From: [Leptolyngbya] sp. PCC 7376
GTDB lineage: Bacteria; Cyanobacteriota; Cyanobacteriia; Cyanobacteriales; MRBY01
Assembly: GCF_000316605.1 (NCBI RefSeq)
Contig: NC_019683.1
Location: 3,952,036 to 4,016,035, forward strand
Direction of reading: 5' to 3'
DNA: 64,000 nucleotides
This document shows positions 19,196 to 26,653 of the stretch, piece by piece. Numbering within the stretch: position 1 is the stretch's first letter; each line of letters opens with the position of its first letter. Both the position numbers and the translations under genes were made by a program. The notes beneath the pieces are model-generated. The model searched no databases. It was not told where the DNA came from and saw only the letters and a program-made list of their open reading frames with translations.

Positions 19196-19906
19196 TTAGT
19201 AGTGAAGAATACAAATATTATTTTGAATACAACAGTTTTTACAACGAGGATTAGAGACAGAAACTTTTTTTTCTAAACCACATTCATGACAGTACTTTTG
19301 CTTTTTTGATTTACTCTCGAGTTGACTCCACTGTAAATAGCATATGGGGCAAAAGGGACGAGACGGTCTGAAGAGAATACTTTTATAACATCTGATACAG
19401 AAAGCATTCTTGGCCGCTCTAATTTTTTCTTGTGGTTTAAGTTGACTTCGCAGAACAACGATAGTGTTCTCAATGAATTGGCAATCTAGCGCTGCATTAA
19501 AAATTGATGATGTCTCACAGTAAGCATCTTTGTAAAGTTTTCTATGTTTTTTTTGATTAATTAAAATCCCCGTATCGTGAGTGTCTTGCTCATACACTCT
19601 GGATAAATCCATAGAAGTAATAAGCATATTATTTCTATTGAAATAGCATCTGGAGTGCAGCTTCTCTAAATACTTGATTCGCAAATTTTTTAGTTTACTG
19701 AGAAGCTCTGATTCCGATGGATTGAGGTGGTTTTGACTAAAGATAATTAACGTTTTAACTCCTCTTCTATCTGCATCTTGTAGCCTCACAAGAAGTGCCT
19801 GTGAAAGCTTTAAATAGGGAGAAAGAAAAACAATATTTTTTTTTGCCTCGGTAACGATTCGCTCAATATGATACGAAGTGCCTGAAGTGGTGAGGAATTG
19901 AGGCAT
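19196..19906 (-). CDS. phospholipase D-like protein with C-terminal zinc ribbons
   Basis: 236 residues. The first 150 resemble a single PLD-superfamily domain: IVFLSPYLKLSQALLVRLQDA, then LHSRCYFN followed by MLITSMDLS, the position of the HKD motif. The motif reads H-S-R where H-x-K is usual, so phosphodiesterase activity is uncertain. The C-terminus has cysteine pairs (CIRC, CPIC, CHEC, CKNC) that make two zinc ribbons and suggest nucleic-acid or protein binding. It lies 6 bases from argS and 17 bases from the next gene, all on the minus strand. Nuclease or nucleic-acid-binding roles are guesses. Confidence 0.6.
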   Translation of the reverse strand: MPQFLTTSGTSYHIERIVTEAKKNIVFLSPYLKLSQALLVRLQDADRRGVKTLIIFSQNHLNPSESELLSKLKNLRIKYLEKLHSRCYFNRNNMLITSMDLSRVYEQDTHDTGILINQKKHRKLYKDAYCETSSIFNAALDCQFIENTIVVLRSQLKPQEKIRAAKNAFCIRCYKSILFRPSRPFCPICYLQWSQLESKSKKQKYCHECGLEKKVSVSNPRCKNCCIQNNICILHY

Positions 19907-19922
19907 AGCTTTTTTCTACATC

Positions 19923-20339
19923 TTAGTCTTGAATATATTCTTCGCCGCTGAGAAGTGCCATTTCTGCCCGAACAAATTCTCTGCCCAAATATAGAGCATG
20001 GTCAAACATTGAAATAGGGCAAGGATCGGCTTCTTCTGTGATCTTCATGCCAAGTTCTTTTGCGGTGCGACCTGTATAAACAGTTGTGTGCGATCGCCCC
20101 AAATCTCCTTTACAGGATAAAACTTCGCCAGTCTCTGGATCTGTTGCTAAACCCTGATCATTGATCGCATTTGTAAAATGTTTCGCGCAAATTAACCCCT
20201 GCTCTCGGTCGAGATAGATGAGGAAATAACCGTCGGGATCGAGGTCAATGTGACGGTTGGAATATTCGTTATCGAGGGCAGTTAAAGCTTCAGTGGAGAC
20301 TGTCATTGGTTTTTGATAGTTGCATTTCGGCACAGTCAT
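19923..20339 (-). CDS. DUF4346-like cyanobacterial protein
   Basis: 138 residues; a second in-frame ATG at 20306 is an alternative start. The core HIDLDPDGYFLIYLDREQG followed by ICAKHFT resembles the cyanobacterial DUF4346 family as I remember it, which has no established function. There is no signal peptide or membrane segment. The protein is acidic at its end (ALLSGEEYIQD). It is upstream of the PLD-like gene and argS on the same strand with short gaps, so co-transcription is likely. Confidence 0.5.
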   Translation of the reverse strand: MTVPKCNYQKPMTVSTEALTALDNEYSNRHIDLDPDGYFLIYLDREQGLICAKHFTNAINDQGLATDPETGEVLSCKGDLGRSHTTVYTGRTAKELGMKITEEADPCPISMFDHALYLGREFVRAEMALLSGEEYIQD

Positions 20340-20431
20340 TCAGTATATCCCACCATCTAGTCCTCAAAATAATTGCCCCATAGTGCTCGACTACAGGGCT
20401 GACAAACTAAATTATTTCAGGGAGCGATCGC

Positions 20432-21199
20432 CTATCTTTCCGCAGAGTATGGCACTGAATCTTTGAGATTAGAATCGACTGTAGCCGTACCATCCGAAGT
20501 CACTGTGACAACACTCTCATAGATGAAATCGAGAGAATCAGGATGACGTCCCTTAAAAGTGAAGGTGTAGCTCCCATCTGTGTTCGCGACATATGGAGAC
20601 TCACTAGCAGTGCTGTGCATTGAGCCTTCTGCCCGATATTCACCTAAGCCGCCATTTTTGACTTCCGCTGCTTGGCGAGCGAGATTTTTTGCTTGATTCA
20701 GACCAAGTGAGATTGATGCATTATTAGAGCTATCTCCAACGGTGGTACTAGTGCTTTGTACAACCTCCGTGTTTGTATTATTGACGGCTGATGTTGTACG
20801 AATTGCTCCGTTGTAATTGATAACGATTGAATCTTTGTTATTAACCGTCACTTCGCTTTCATAAATGTAGTTTGGGTTGTCGGGGTCATAATTCTCATCT
20901 GGAACAAGACCTTTAAATGTAAAAGTGTAACCACCGTTTGGATTTTCGACATAAGGTGACTCCTCAGGGGTTCCATGCATTGACGGTTCAGCACGATATT
21001 TAAGGATGCCGCCATACTCTTTTTCGATCGTCTGGCGGGCTAGATTTTTAGCGCTGTTTAAGCCGAAGGCTAAAGTTCCATTAACTTGGACCTGTTCCTG
21101 ATTGGATGGATTTTCATCAGGAGATTGGGCAATGACCGCTGGTGTTAGAGCAACTGTTAAACCGAGGGCAAGGAAAGAAGATAAATATGGACTTGTCAT
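20432..21199 (-). CDS. secreted protein with duplicated domain
   Basis: 255 residues from the ATG at 21199 (MTSPYLSSFLALG). The signal peptide ends near AVIAQ. Two copies of a domain of about 80 residues follow, at roughly 45-125 and 165-243. Each contains GLN-x-AKNLARQ, YRAE-x-SMH, SPYV and YTFTFKG, then IYES-x-VTV. The copies are separated by a Ser/Thr/Asn-rich linker. Similar domains occur in other cyanobacterial secreted proteins, but I know no function. It is alone; an IS256 remnant follows on the right. A single TGTGGAAAA sits 76 bases upstream, at 21275. Confidence 0.6.
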   Translation of the reverse strand: MTSPYLSSFLALGLTVALTPAVIAQSPDENPSNQEQVQVNGTLAFGLNSAKNLARQTIEKEYGGILKYRAEPSMHGTPEESPYVENPNGGYTFTFKGLVPDENYDPDNPNYIYESEVTVNNKDSIVINYNGAIRTTSAVNNTNTEVVQSTSTTVGDSSNNASISLGLNQAKNLARQAAEVKNGGLGEYRAEGSMHSTASESPYVANTDGSYTFTFKGRHPDSLDFIYESVVTVTSDGTATVDSNLKDSVPYSAER

Positions 21200-21339
21200 A
21201 AGACTCTCACACAAACAATAAATGAAGGGATCTAGAGGCGATCGGCAGGATACTAGTCAATAAAGAACCAAAGCTGTGGAAAAAAGTTTCCGTAAAACTG
21301 GATAATATCGCTTGTTTCTTTTGAAAGCTAGGGAGTGTC

Positions 21340-21812
21340 AAGAATTTTGTGTAAGCCAAGAAAATTAGTGAAGAAAATACTCTGGATTATCAATGGAAAA
21401 ATAGCTCAAAGCTCTTTTCCAATGGGGTATTGTATTGGTATCGTCCATCTCTTCATTAAATTCTTCAGGGCTAAATACAGCAATTTCAGGGCAGCATCTG
21501 CATGGGGGAACATGCTCTTGGTTTTTCACACCTTGCCCAAAGAGCGATTGACTGCTTCGATGGCATTAGTGGTGTAAATGATGCAACGGATGGGAGCTGG
21601 ATAATCAAATAATGGAATGATGTTTTCCCAATGATTCAGCCATGTCTGGGAAATAGTGGGGTAGATGCCGTCCCAACGCTCCGCAAAAGCAGTTAAGGCA
21701 GAATCTGCCTTGGCAACTGTGGCGGCCGGATAAATGGGCTTGAGGTCTGCCACCACGGACTTACGGTCTTTCCAAGAAACGAATTTCAGGCTATTGCGTA
21801 TCAGATGAACAA
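21340..21812 (-). pseudogene. IS256-family transposase remnant
   Basis: Read leftwards from 21812, the strand encodes the C-terminal half of a Mutator/IS256 transposase: LKFVSWKDRKSVVADLKPIY, TTNAIEAVNRSLGKV, a stop, then frame-consistent KTKSMFPHADAALKLLYLAL and KNLMKRWTIPIQ. The N-terminal half is missing because the IS5 copy begins at 21813. At least one internal stop is present, so it is dead. Confidence 0.8.
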
Positions 21813-22718
21813 TTGACCTCTTGCAAAAGGAGCGGGAGTAGGTAAAAAAGAGGAAAGTAACAGAGTCATAGCGATAGAAATGTCAACTTACGAACAGCTC
21901 CAACATTTATCGACAGAACAATTCAGGAAAGCCTGTGGAGTTAAACTTCAGACTTTCAATCGTCTGGTAGAGGTCCTAGCAGAAGCTAAAGCAAAGCAAA
22001 AACCCGGTCGTCCCAGTGTTTTATCCCTGGAAAATCAGTTACTCCTCACCTTGGAATATCTGAGGGAATATCGCACTTATTTTCCTATCGCTCAATCATG
22101 GGGCATTCATGAATCAACAGTTTGTCGCATGGTGCAAAAAACAGAGAATACACTCATCAAAGAAACCGATTGCCACTTACCCAGCATGAAACAGCTCCAT
22201 GGTTCAGAAGAGTTATCTCTGACAGTAGTGGTGATGGATGCCATAGAACAGGCGATTGAAAAGCCCAAAAAAACAACGTCTTTACTACTCAGGAAAAAAA
22301 AGCATCATTCCCTTAAAGCTCAAATAGTTATTGCTTGGCAGTGGGCACAGATTATCTGTTGTGACTGTGAGAAAGGTAGCACCCATGATTTCAAACTACT
22401 CAAAAAGAGTAGAGTGCATTTTCAGCAGGGACAACTCTGCCTTGCCGACGCCGGATATCAAGGCATACACAAGCGGCATCAGCGGAGTCACACTCCTCAC
22501 AAGAAGCCTAGAGGAGGAGAGTTTACTGCGAGCAGAAACAGGAGAATCAGCTCTTAGCAGCTCAAAGAATCATCATTGAGATGGTATTCAGAATGCTCAA
22601 AAGATTCCGCATCTTATCCAGTCGATATCGTAACTGCCGTCGGAGATGGGGATTAAGACTCAATCTCATTGCTGGTCTTTACAATTTTGAATTGCCATAA
22701 CCTTTTGCAAGAGGTCAA
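21813..22718 (+). mobile_element. IS5-family insertion sequence, copy 1
   Basis: A 906-bp unit with perfect 18-bp terminal inverted repeats: TTGACCTCTTGCAAAAGG at 21813-21830 and its reverse complement at 22701-22718. It carries one transposase gene in plus orientation. The second copy (38844-39748) is inverted and one base shorter. The left flank is an IS256 remnant and the right flank an IS982 N-terminal fragment, so flanks have been rearranged and I see no clear target duplication. Confidence 0.88.
21880..22557 (+). CDS. IS5-family transposase (frameshifted at C-terminus)
   Basis: 225 residues: an N-terminal HTH region (WGIHESTVCRMVQKTE) and a DDE core (VVVMDAIEQ, KGSTHDFKLLK, LADAGYQGI). 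Comparison with IS5 transposases shows the reading should continue at 22521 in the -1 frame (EQKQENQLLAAQRIIIEMVF to NLIAGLYNFELP, stop near 22700), carrying the last catalytic Glu. In the present frame it ends in unrelated residues. The same shift is found in copy 2, so either frameshifting makes the full enzyme or both copies descend from one defective parent. Confidence 0.75.
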   Translation: MSTYEQLQHLSTEQFRKACGVKLQTFNRLVEVLAEAKAKQKPGRPSVLSLENQLLLTLEYLREYRTYFPIAQSWGIHESTVCRMVQKTENTLIKETDCHLPSMKQLHGSEELSLTVVVMDAIEQAIEKPKKTTSLLLRKKKHHSLKAQIVIAWQWAQIICCDCEKGSTHDFKLLKKSRVHFQQGQLCLADAGYQGIHKRHQRSHTPHKKPRGGEFTASRNRRISS

Positions 22719-22980
22719 TACTTGAAGTGACGATAATGAGATTGATCAAAAGCAATCAGTATCGTCATTATCTCACTTAAACTCAGACTTCTGGGGCGAC
22801 GCCGCTGTCTTTGTTTTGAGGCCAGTAATTGTTGTTGCCATTGAGGTTCGAAGACTTAGCAAAAATCATCAATGGAACAAAACAAAGGTTCTAGACTGAG
22901 CATGGGAGAAGGTAGTGGACTGGTTATCAACTTCCACAATATGTACTTTCTCCTTTTTCTTTCTTATCCCGAACTCACAT
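22719..22980 (-). pseudogene. IS982-family transposase, N-terminal fragment
   Basis: Read leftwards from the terminal repeat at 22964-22980 (TTATCCCGAACTCACAT), the strand encodes an IS982 N-terminus with a stop: [12 protein letters not shown], then [20 protein letters not shown], ending where IS5 copy 1 begins. The C-terminal part is absent on the other side of IS5. Confidence 0.78.
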
Positions 22981-23290
22981 GAATCTAAGTTTTTCTATAT
23001 CTGCATAAAGTCGCCAAATTCATCGAAAATCAAGAAAAAACTTAAGAAAAAGTAAAAAATATCCAAGGAAGGCTTTTTTCTGTCAAAACTCGCGTGAAAT
23101 AGACCATTCAGCCTATGAAGTTAGTCTTCGTTTCGTTACCATAATTAAACCTGAGACATTCAATTGGGGATGGGAGGCGATCGCCGAATTTTGTTGAGAT
23201 GAGCAAGATTCCAGAAAAGATGGAAATCGCTTAGTTGCCCAAGCCGATCGACTGTTTCAGCACCGATTCTGTTCGTCATCTAGAGGAATC
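22981..23290. other. intergenic region upstream of menF
   Basis: AT-rich with one HIP1 site near 23180. No ORF or clear promoter hexamers. It presumably holds the menF promoter, now abutting the IS982 end at 22980. Confidence 0.4.
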
Positions 23291-24742
23291 TTGATTGTGG
23301 GAAAAACGCTTTGGCGCGATCACCTAGACCCTAACCATGGCAGTGGTTTAGCGACGGTAGGGAATTCACCGACCGTCTATCAATCGCGTCAACAAATTTC
23401 TCAACCCGAATGGCAAAAATTTTTAACGACTCCAGCTTCGATTCGGCAGGACGAAATTTTTAGCGAAGTGCTACCGATACAGCCAGTGGATTTGCTGCAA
23501 GTGCTTCGAGGAGTTGAGCGCAAGGTCAATATCCAACTCAATCATTTTTACTGGGAGCAACGGACTCAAACGAAAGCAATTTTAGGTTTGGGAGTGTTGC
23601 GGGAACTGATTTTAGATGGCGATCGCCGCTTTCAAATTGCCCAAGATTTCATTGAGCAATGCCAACGGAATCTACATCACACTTTAGATGTGGCGATTCC
23701 ATATTTTGATTGTGGGTTTACTTTTTTTGCACACCAACAACCAAATTCACCTTTCCCAGCAGCACAAATTTCGATTCCGCGCATCCAGATTTTTCAGTTA
23801 GATCAGCAATATTTTCTAGTGGTAAATGGCGATCACCGCCATCGTTCAATGCTTGCCCGCATTGCAAAACAAGTCAAGCGGTTTATTGAGAATCTGCCAA
23901 CCCTCAAGCTTTCTGGAAAAAAGGCGAGTCAGGTCATTATGCATAGTTCTTCCCATAGTTTTGTGGGTGGCGTAAAAAATGCATTGCAACTGATTGAGCA
24001 AGGTGATTTGAGCAAAGTGGTGCTGGCCCATGCTCTCGATGTGACAGCAGAGAAGCCTTTCGATATCGTCAATGCCCTCGATAATCTACGCGATCGCCAC
24101 CCAGATTGTTGTGTATTTTCGCGACGAAATCTGCGAGGAGATACATTTATTGGTGCGAGTCCCGAACGATTACTAGCGATTCAGGATGGCAAGTTGTTGA
24201 CCGATGCTTTAGCGGGTTCTGCGCCACGGGGAACTACCGATGAGGCAGATTATGCCTTTGCTCACAATTTATTGCATAGCGAAAAGGAACGCCGGGAACA
24301 TCAAGCTGTTGCTAATTTCTTGATTGAACAGTTGCAAGACCTAAAATTACAGCCTCAAGTGGCAGAGCGAACCCTTCTAAAACTCTCAAATATTCAGCAC
24401 CTCTGGACACCGATTACAGCGAATCTTCCCGAACATATTCATCCCCTCGAAATTGTCGCGAAGTTGCATCCAACTCCTGCTGTTGCTGGTGTGCCGAGGG
24501 TGATCGCCTGTGACCATATCCGCCAAGCAGAACCTTTTGATCGCAATCTCTATGCGGCTCCCATCGGTTGGCTGGATTCCCATGGCAATGCAGAATTTAT
24601 TGTGGCAATTCGGTCAGCATTAATCCGAGGCAAACACGCACGTTTATACGGTGGTGCAGGCATTGTGGCGGGTTCGCAGCCGGAACGGGAATATGCGGAA
24701 GTGCAATTAAAATTGACATCTCTGCTCAATGCGTTGACCTAA
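23291..24742 (+). CDS. menF: isochorismate synthase
   Basis: 483 residues. The enzyme converts chorismate to isochorismate, the first step to phylloquinone/menaquinone. The chorismate-binding fold is complete: LSKVVLAHALDV, RRNLRGDTFIGASPERL, ALAGSAPRGT, HPTPAVAGVPR, and GNAEFIVAIRSALI followed by LYGGAGIVAGSQPEREYAE. The annotated start is TTG at 23291; a GTG two codons later is equally possible, and the N-terminal 40 residues are weakly conserved. Absence of an amidotransferase partner and of anthranilate-type features favours MenF over TrpE/PabB. It is alone, followed by a perfect 12-bp hairpin. Confidence 0.9.
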   Translation: MIVGKTLWRDHLDPNHGSGLATVGNSPTVYQSRQQISQPEWQKFLTTPASIRQDEIFSEVLPIQPVDLLQVLRGVERKVNIQLNHFYWEQRTQTKAILGLGVLRELILDGDRRFQIAQDFIEQCQRNLHHTLDVAIPYFDCGFTFFAHQQPNSPFPAAQISIPRIQIFQLDQQYFLVVNGDHRHRSMLARIAKQVKRFIENLPTLKLSGKKASQVIMHSSSHSFVGGVKNALQLIEQGDLSKVVLAHALDVTAEKPFDIVNALDNLRDRHPDCCVFSRRNLRGDTFIGASPERLLAIQDGKLLTDALAGSAPRGTTDEADYAFAHNLLHSEKERREHQAVANFLIEQLQDLKLQPQVAERTLLKLSNIQHLWTPITANLPEHIHPLEIVAKLHPTPAVAGVPRVIACDHIRQAEPFDRNLYAAPIGWLDSHGNAEFIVAIRSALIRGKHARLYGGAGIVAGSQPEREYAEVQLKLTSLLNALT

Positions 24743-24743
24743 A

Positions 24744-24771
24744 GTAGGGGCGGTTCGAGAACCGCCCCTAC
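24744..24771. repeat. perfect 12-bp stem hairpin, dispersed cyanobacterial repeat type
   Basis: GTAGGGGCGGTT and AACCGCCCCTAC flank a CGAG tetraloop, two bases after the menF stop. Closely related GTAGGGGCG...CGCCCCTAC palindromes are common dispersed repeats in cyanobacteria. No T-run follows on the plus strand, so it is more likely a repeat that may double as a terminator or mRNA end protector for menF. Confidence 0.7.
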
Positions 24772-24796
24772 AAGTTAATTCAGCAAAGCTTCCAAA

Positions 24797-25558
24797 TTAA
24801 CTTGTACTAAAGCCACCTTTTTTGATGCTGCGGAGAATTTTGTCGTTAAGGTTTTGGCTAACAAAAATCAAGTCACATTGAATAAGCTGCACACCTTTTC
24901 GGATGGGGCTATAGAAGTCCAAAAATTTGTAATCATATTCGGCAAAGAGCGTTAGATATTCATGCAGTTGCGGCTGATTTTCATAACTTTTACTGACTAA
25001 TAATTCTAGATAAACCAGATCAACAGCCTGTTTTTGGAGCATGGTTTTTGCTCCTTTCAGTGCGGCTAATTCATGGCCTTGCAAATCCAGCTTCAGGATA
25101 TCGATATGGTGAATTAAATTCTCCGCGCAAAAGTCGTCGATGGAAACGCTTTTTACTTCTAGGTTGTCTTTACTCTTCAGGCGATCGCCCCAACAGACTT
25201 TCCCTTCATCGGCGATGGGAAGCACAGAATTTGTCGCGGCATCAGAATTGACATTGAGACTCAATCTTCCTGAAGTTTCAGAGACTGCAACATTCTGCGG
25301 GAAAACTCGCTGATCTTTCTGATATTTTGCCTGTAATTTCTCAAAGGAATCAGGGAAAGGTTCAAAGGAATAGATTTTGCTCTTCGGGAAAAAGCGCCGG
25401 TATTGTTTGGCGGTTTGGCCGACGTGAGCACCAACATCAAAAATGGTTGGTTCTCGCAATGTAATTAGTTTTTTTTGGGATTTAAAGGCGCTTTTATCGG
25501 TGAAGTATCGCGCTAAAAAAATCAGGGATGAAACAATCGGAATCTCAAAAATATTCAC
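24797..25558 (-). CDS. FkbM-family methyltransferase
   Basis: 253 residues. The SAM-binding Rossmann motif is at PTIFDVGAHVGQTAKQYRRFF, followed by IYSFEPFPDSFEKL. The FkbM family signature is seen as VSIDDFCAENLIHHIDILKL and DLQGHELAALKGA. These enzymes O-methylate sugars or small-molecule hydroxyls, often in glycan or glycolipid pathways; the substrate here is unknown. It lies in tandem with a second FkbM gene (25691-26548) with a repeat-rich spacer of about 130 bases. It is convergent with menF. No glycosyltransferase is nearby. Confidence 0.82.
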   Translation of the reverse strand: MNIFEIPIVSSLIFLARYFTDKSAFKSQKKLITLREPTIFDVGAHVGQTAKQYRRFFPKSKIYSFEPFPDSFEKLQAKYQKDQRVFPQNVAVSETSGRLSLNVNSDAATNSVLPIADEGKVCWGDRLKSKDNLEVKSVSIDDFCAENLIHHIDILKLDLQGHELAALKGAKTMLQKQAVDLVYLELLVSKSYENQPQLHEYLTLFAEYDYKFLDFYSPIRKGVQLIQCDLIFVSQNLNDKILRSIKKGGFSTS

Positions 25559-25584
25559 AACTCAGCTTTTTACTCACACAAAAA

Positions 25585-25688
25585 TAACCATCCTTCCTTG
25601 GGGAAGGTGCCCGAAGGGCGGAAGGGGTTTCGACAATCTACATAACCCACCGAAACCCACCCCTTAATCCCCTCCCAAAAGGGGAAAT
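25585..25688. repeat. dispersed cyanobacterial repeat with C/G-rich hairpins
   Basis: CTTCCTTGGGGAAGG, CCGAAGGGCGG and CCCCTCCCAAAAGGGG form short stems in series between the two FkbM genes. Such blocks recur in intergenic DNA of many cyanobacteria. A related CCCCCCTAGCCCCCTTA stretch occurs at about 28118-28135. Confidence 0.5.
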
Positions 25689-25690
25689 AA

Positions 25691-26548
25691 TTATTTCGAG
25701 ACAGCCTTACCCACGAGCCAATTAATCACGCCACCTTTGTAAGGCTTACAAATTTTGGCGATCGCCTCCTCAGAAAAACTCCCTTCCCGAAAGCTGATGA
25801 TATTGCCATAGAGCGCATTTTCGAGGAATAGCTCATCAGGGTTGAGGGTTTGGGTCTGGAGGTCAAAGATTTTCGAGGTGGCCTCATGGGCATAATCGAT
25901 CAAAATACTGAAGCCATAACCGCAGTTTTTTAGGGTTTCGAGGCAAAGCATTGTGCCCTCTAGGAATGACTCCGACCAACCCTTGCCGCCCTGACTGCGG
26001 GGACTACCGCCACCATATTCAAACATCAAAATTTGCGGGAGTTGCTCAGCCGAAATTGTCGGGAGTTGCTTCATCACGACAGGTTCCCAGCCTTCGATAT
26101 CGAGCTTGAGACAGGTCAAATTTTCGATATTTGTGTCGCTCAGAAATGTCGGCAAATCAAGAGCTTTCACCTCTTTTGTGTCGGGAGATGAGCCAAACCA
26201 CGCGGGTTCAAGGGAATTAAAGTTTTCGTTGGCCATGCTCGCAAAGTTGCCCATATATAAGGTCTGGGTGCCATTTTTGTCAGACAGGCAGGCTTCGACG
26301 AGCTGAATGGGTTGGCGATCGCACAATTTTTCGAGCTTTTTCACTGGGGAAGGTTCGACAGCAATGGTTTGAAAGCCGAGCTTGGCAAAGAGTTCGCAGT
26401 AGAAAGCAAAGGTGCCAACCCCAACATCCACGCAAATCCCTTTTCGGTCGGGATCTATCTCCGGCAAAATCTCCTTCAGGAGCGCCTGACAACAACTTTC
26501 GACTTGCATAGATGTAATTTTGCTATCCCGATGTGGACAGCTTGCCAT
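25691..26548 (-). CDS. FkbM-family methyltransferase, second copy
   Basis: 285 residues. The SAM site is ICVDVGVGTFAFYCELFAKL, then AVEPSPVKKLEKL. The family motif is LPTFLSDTNIENLTCLKLDIEGWEP. It is only distantly similar to the gene at 24797 and is longer at both ends, so the pair is not a recent duplication. The C-terminal GGVINWLVGKAVSK has an echo on the plus strand at 28070-28115 (AINWLVVKAMFK). Substrate unknown; sugar or glycolipid O-methylation is the usual family role. Confidence 0.82.
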   Translation of the reverse strand: MASCPHRDSKITSMQVESCCQALLKEILPEIDPDRKGICVDVGVGTFAFYCELFAKLGFQTIAVEPSPVKKLEKLCDRQPIQLVEACLSDKNGTQTLYMGNFASMANENFNSLEPAWFGSSPDTKEVKALDLPTFLSDTNIENLTCLKLDIEGWEPVVMKQLPTISAEQLPQILMFEYGGGSPRSQGGKGWSESFLEGTMLCLETLKNCGYGFSILIDYAHEATSKIFDLQTQTLNPDELFLENALYGNIISFREGSFSEEAIAKICKPYKGGVINWLVGKAVSK

Positions 26549-26653
26549 GTTTTTCGAGCACGAACATTGTAGGGGATGATGTCATTTCCTTTGGTACAGC
26601 GAAAGAATAGCTGCTTTATCCTAAAAATGAGGTGAGATATGACAACTTAAAAT

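Noticed and set aside
21275-21283. Lone TGTGGAAAA as further DnaA-box cluster
   Set aside because: Single site without neighbours in 200 bases; expected by chance in a window of this length.
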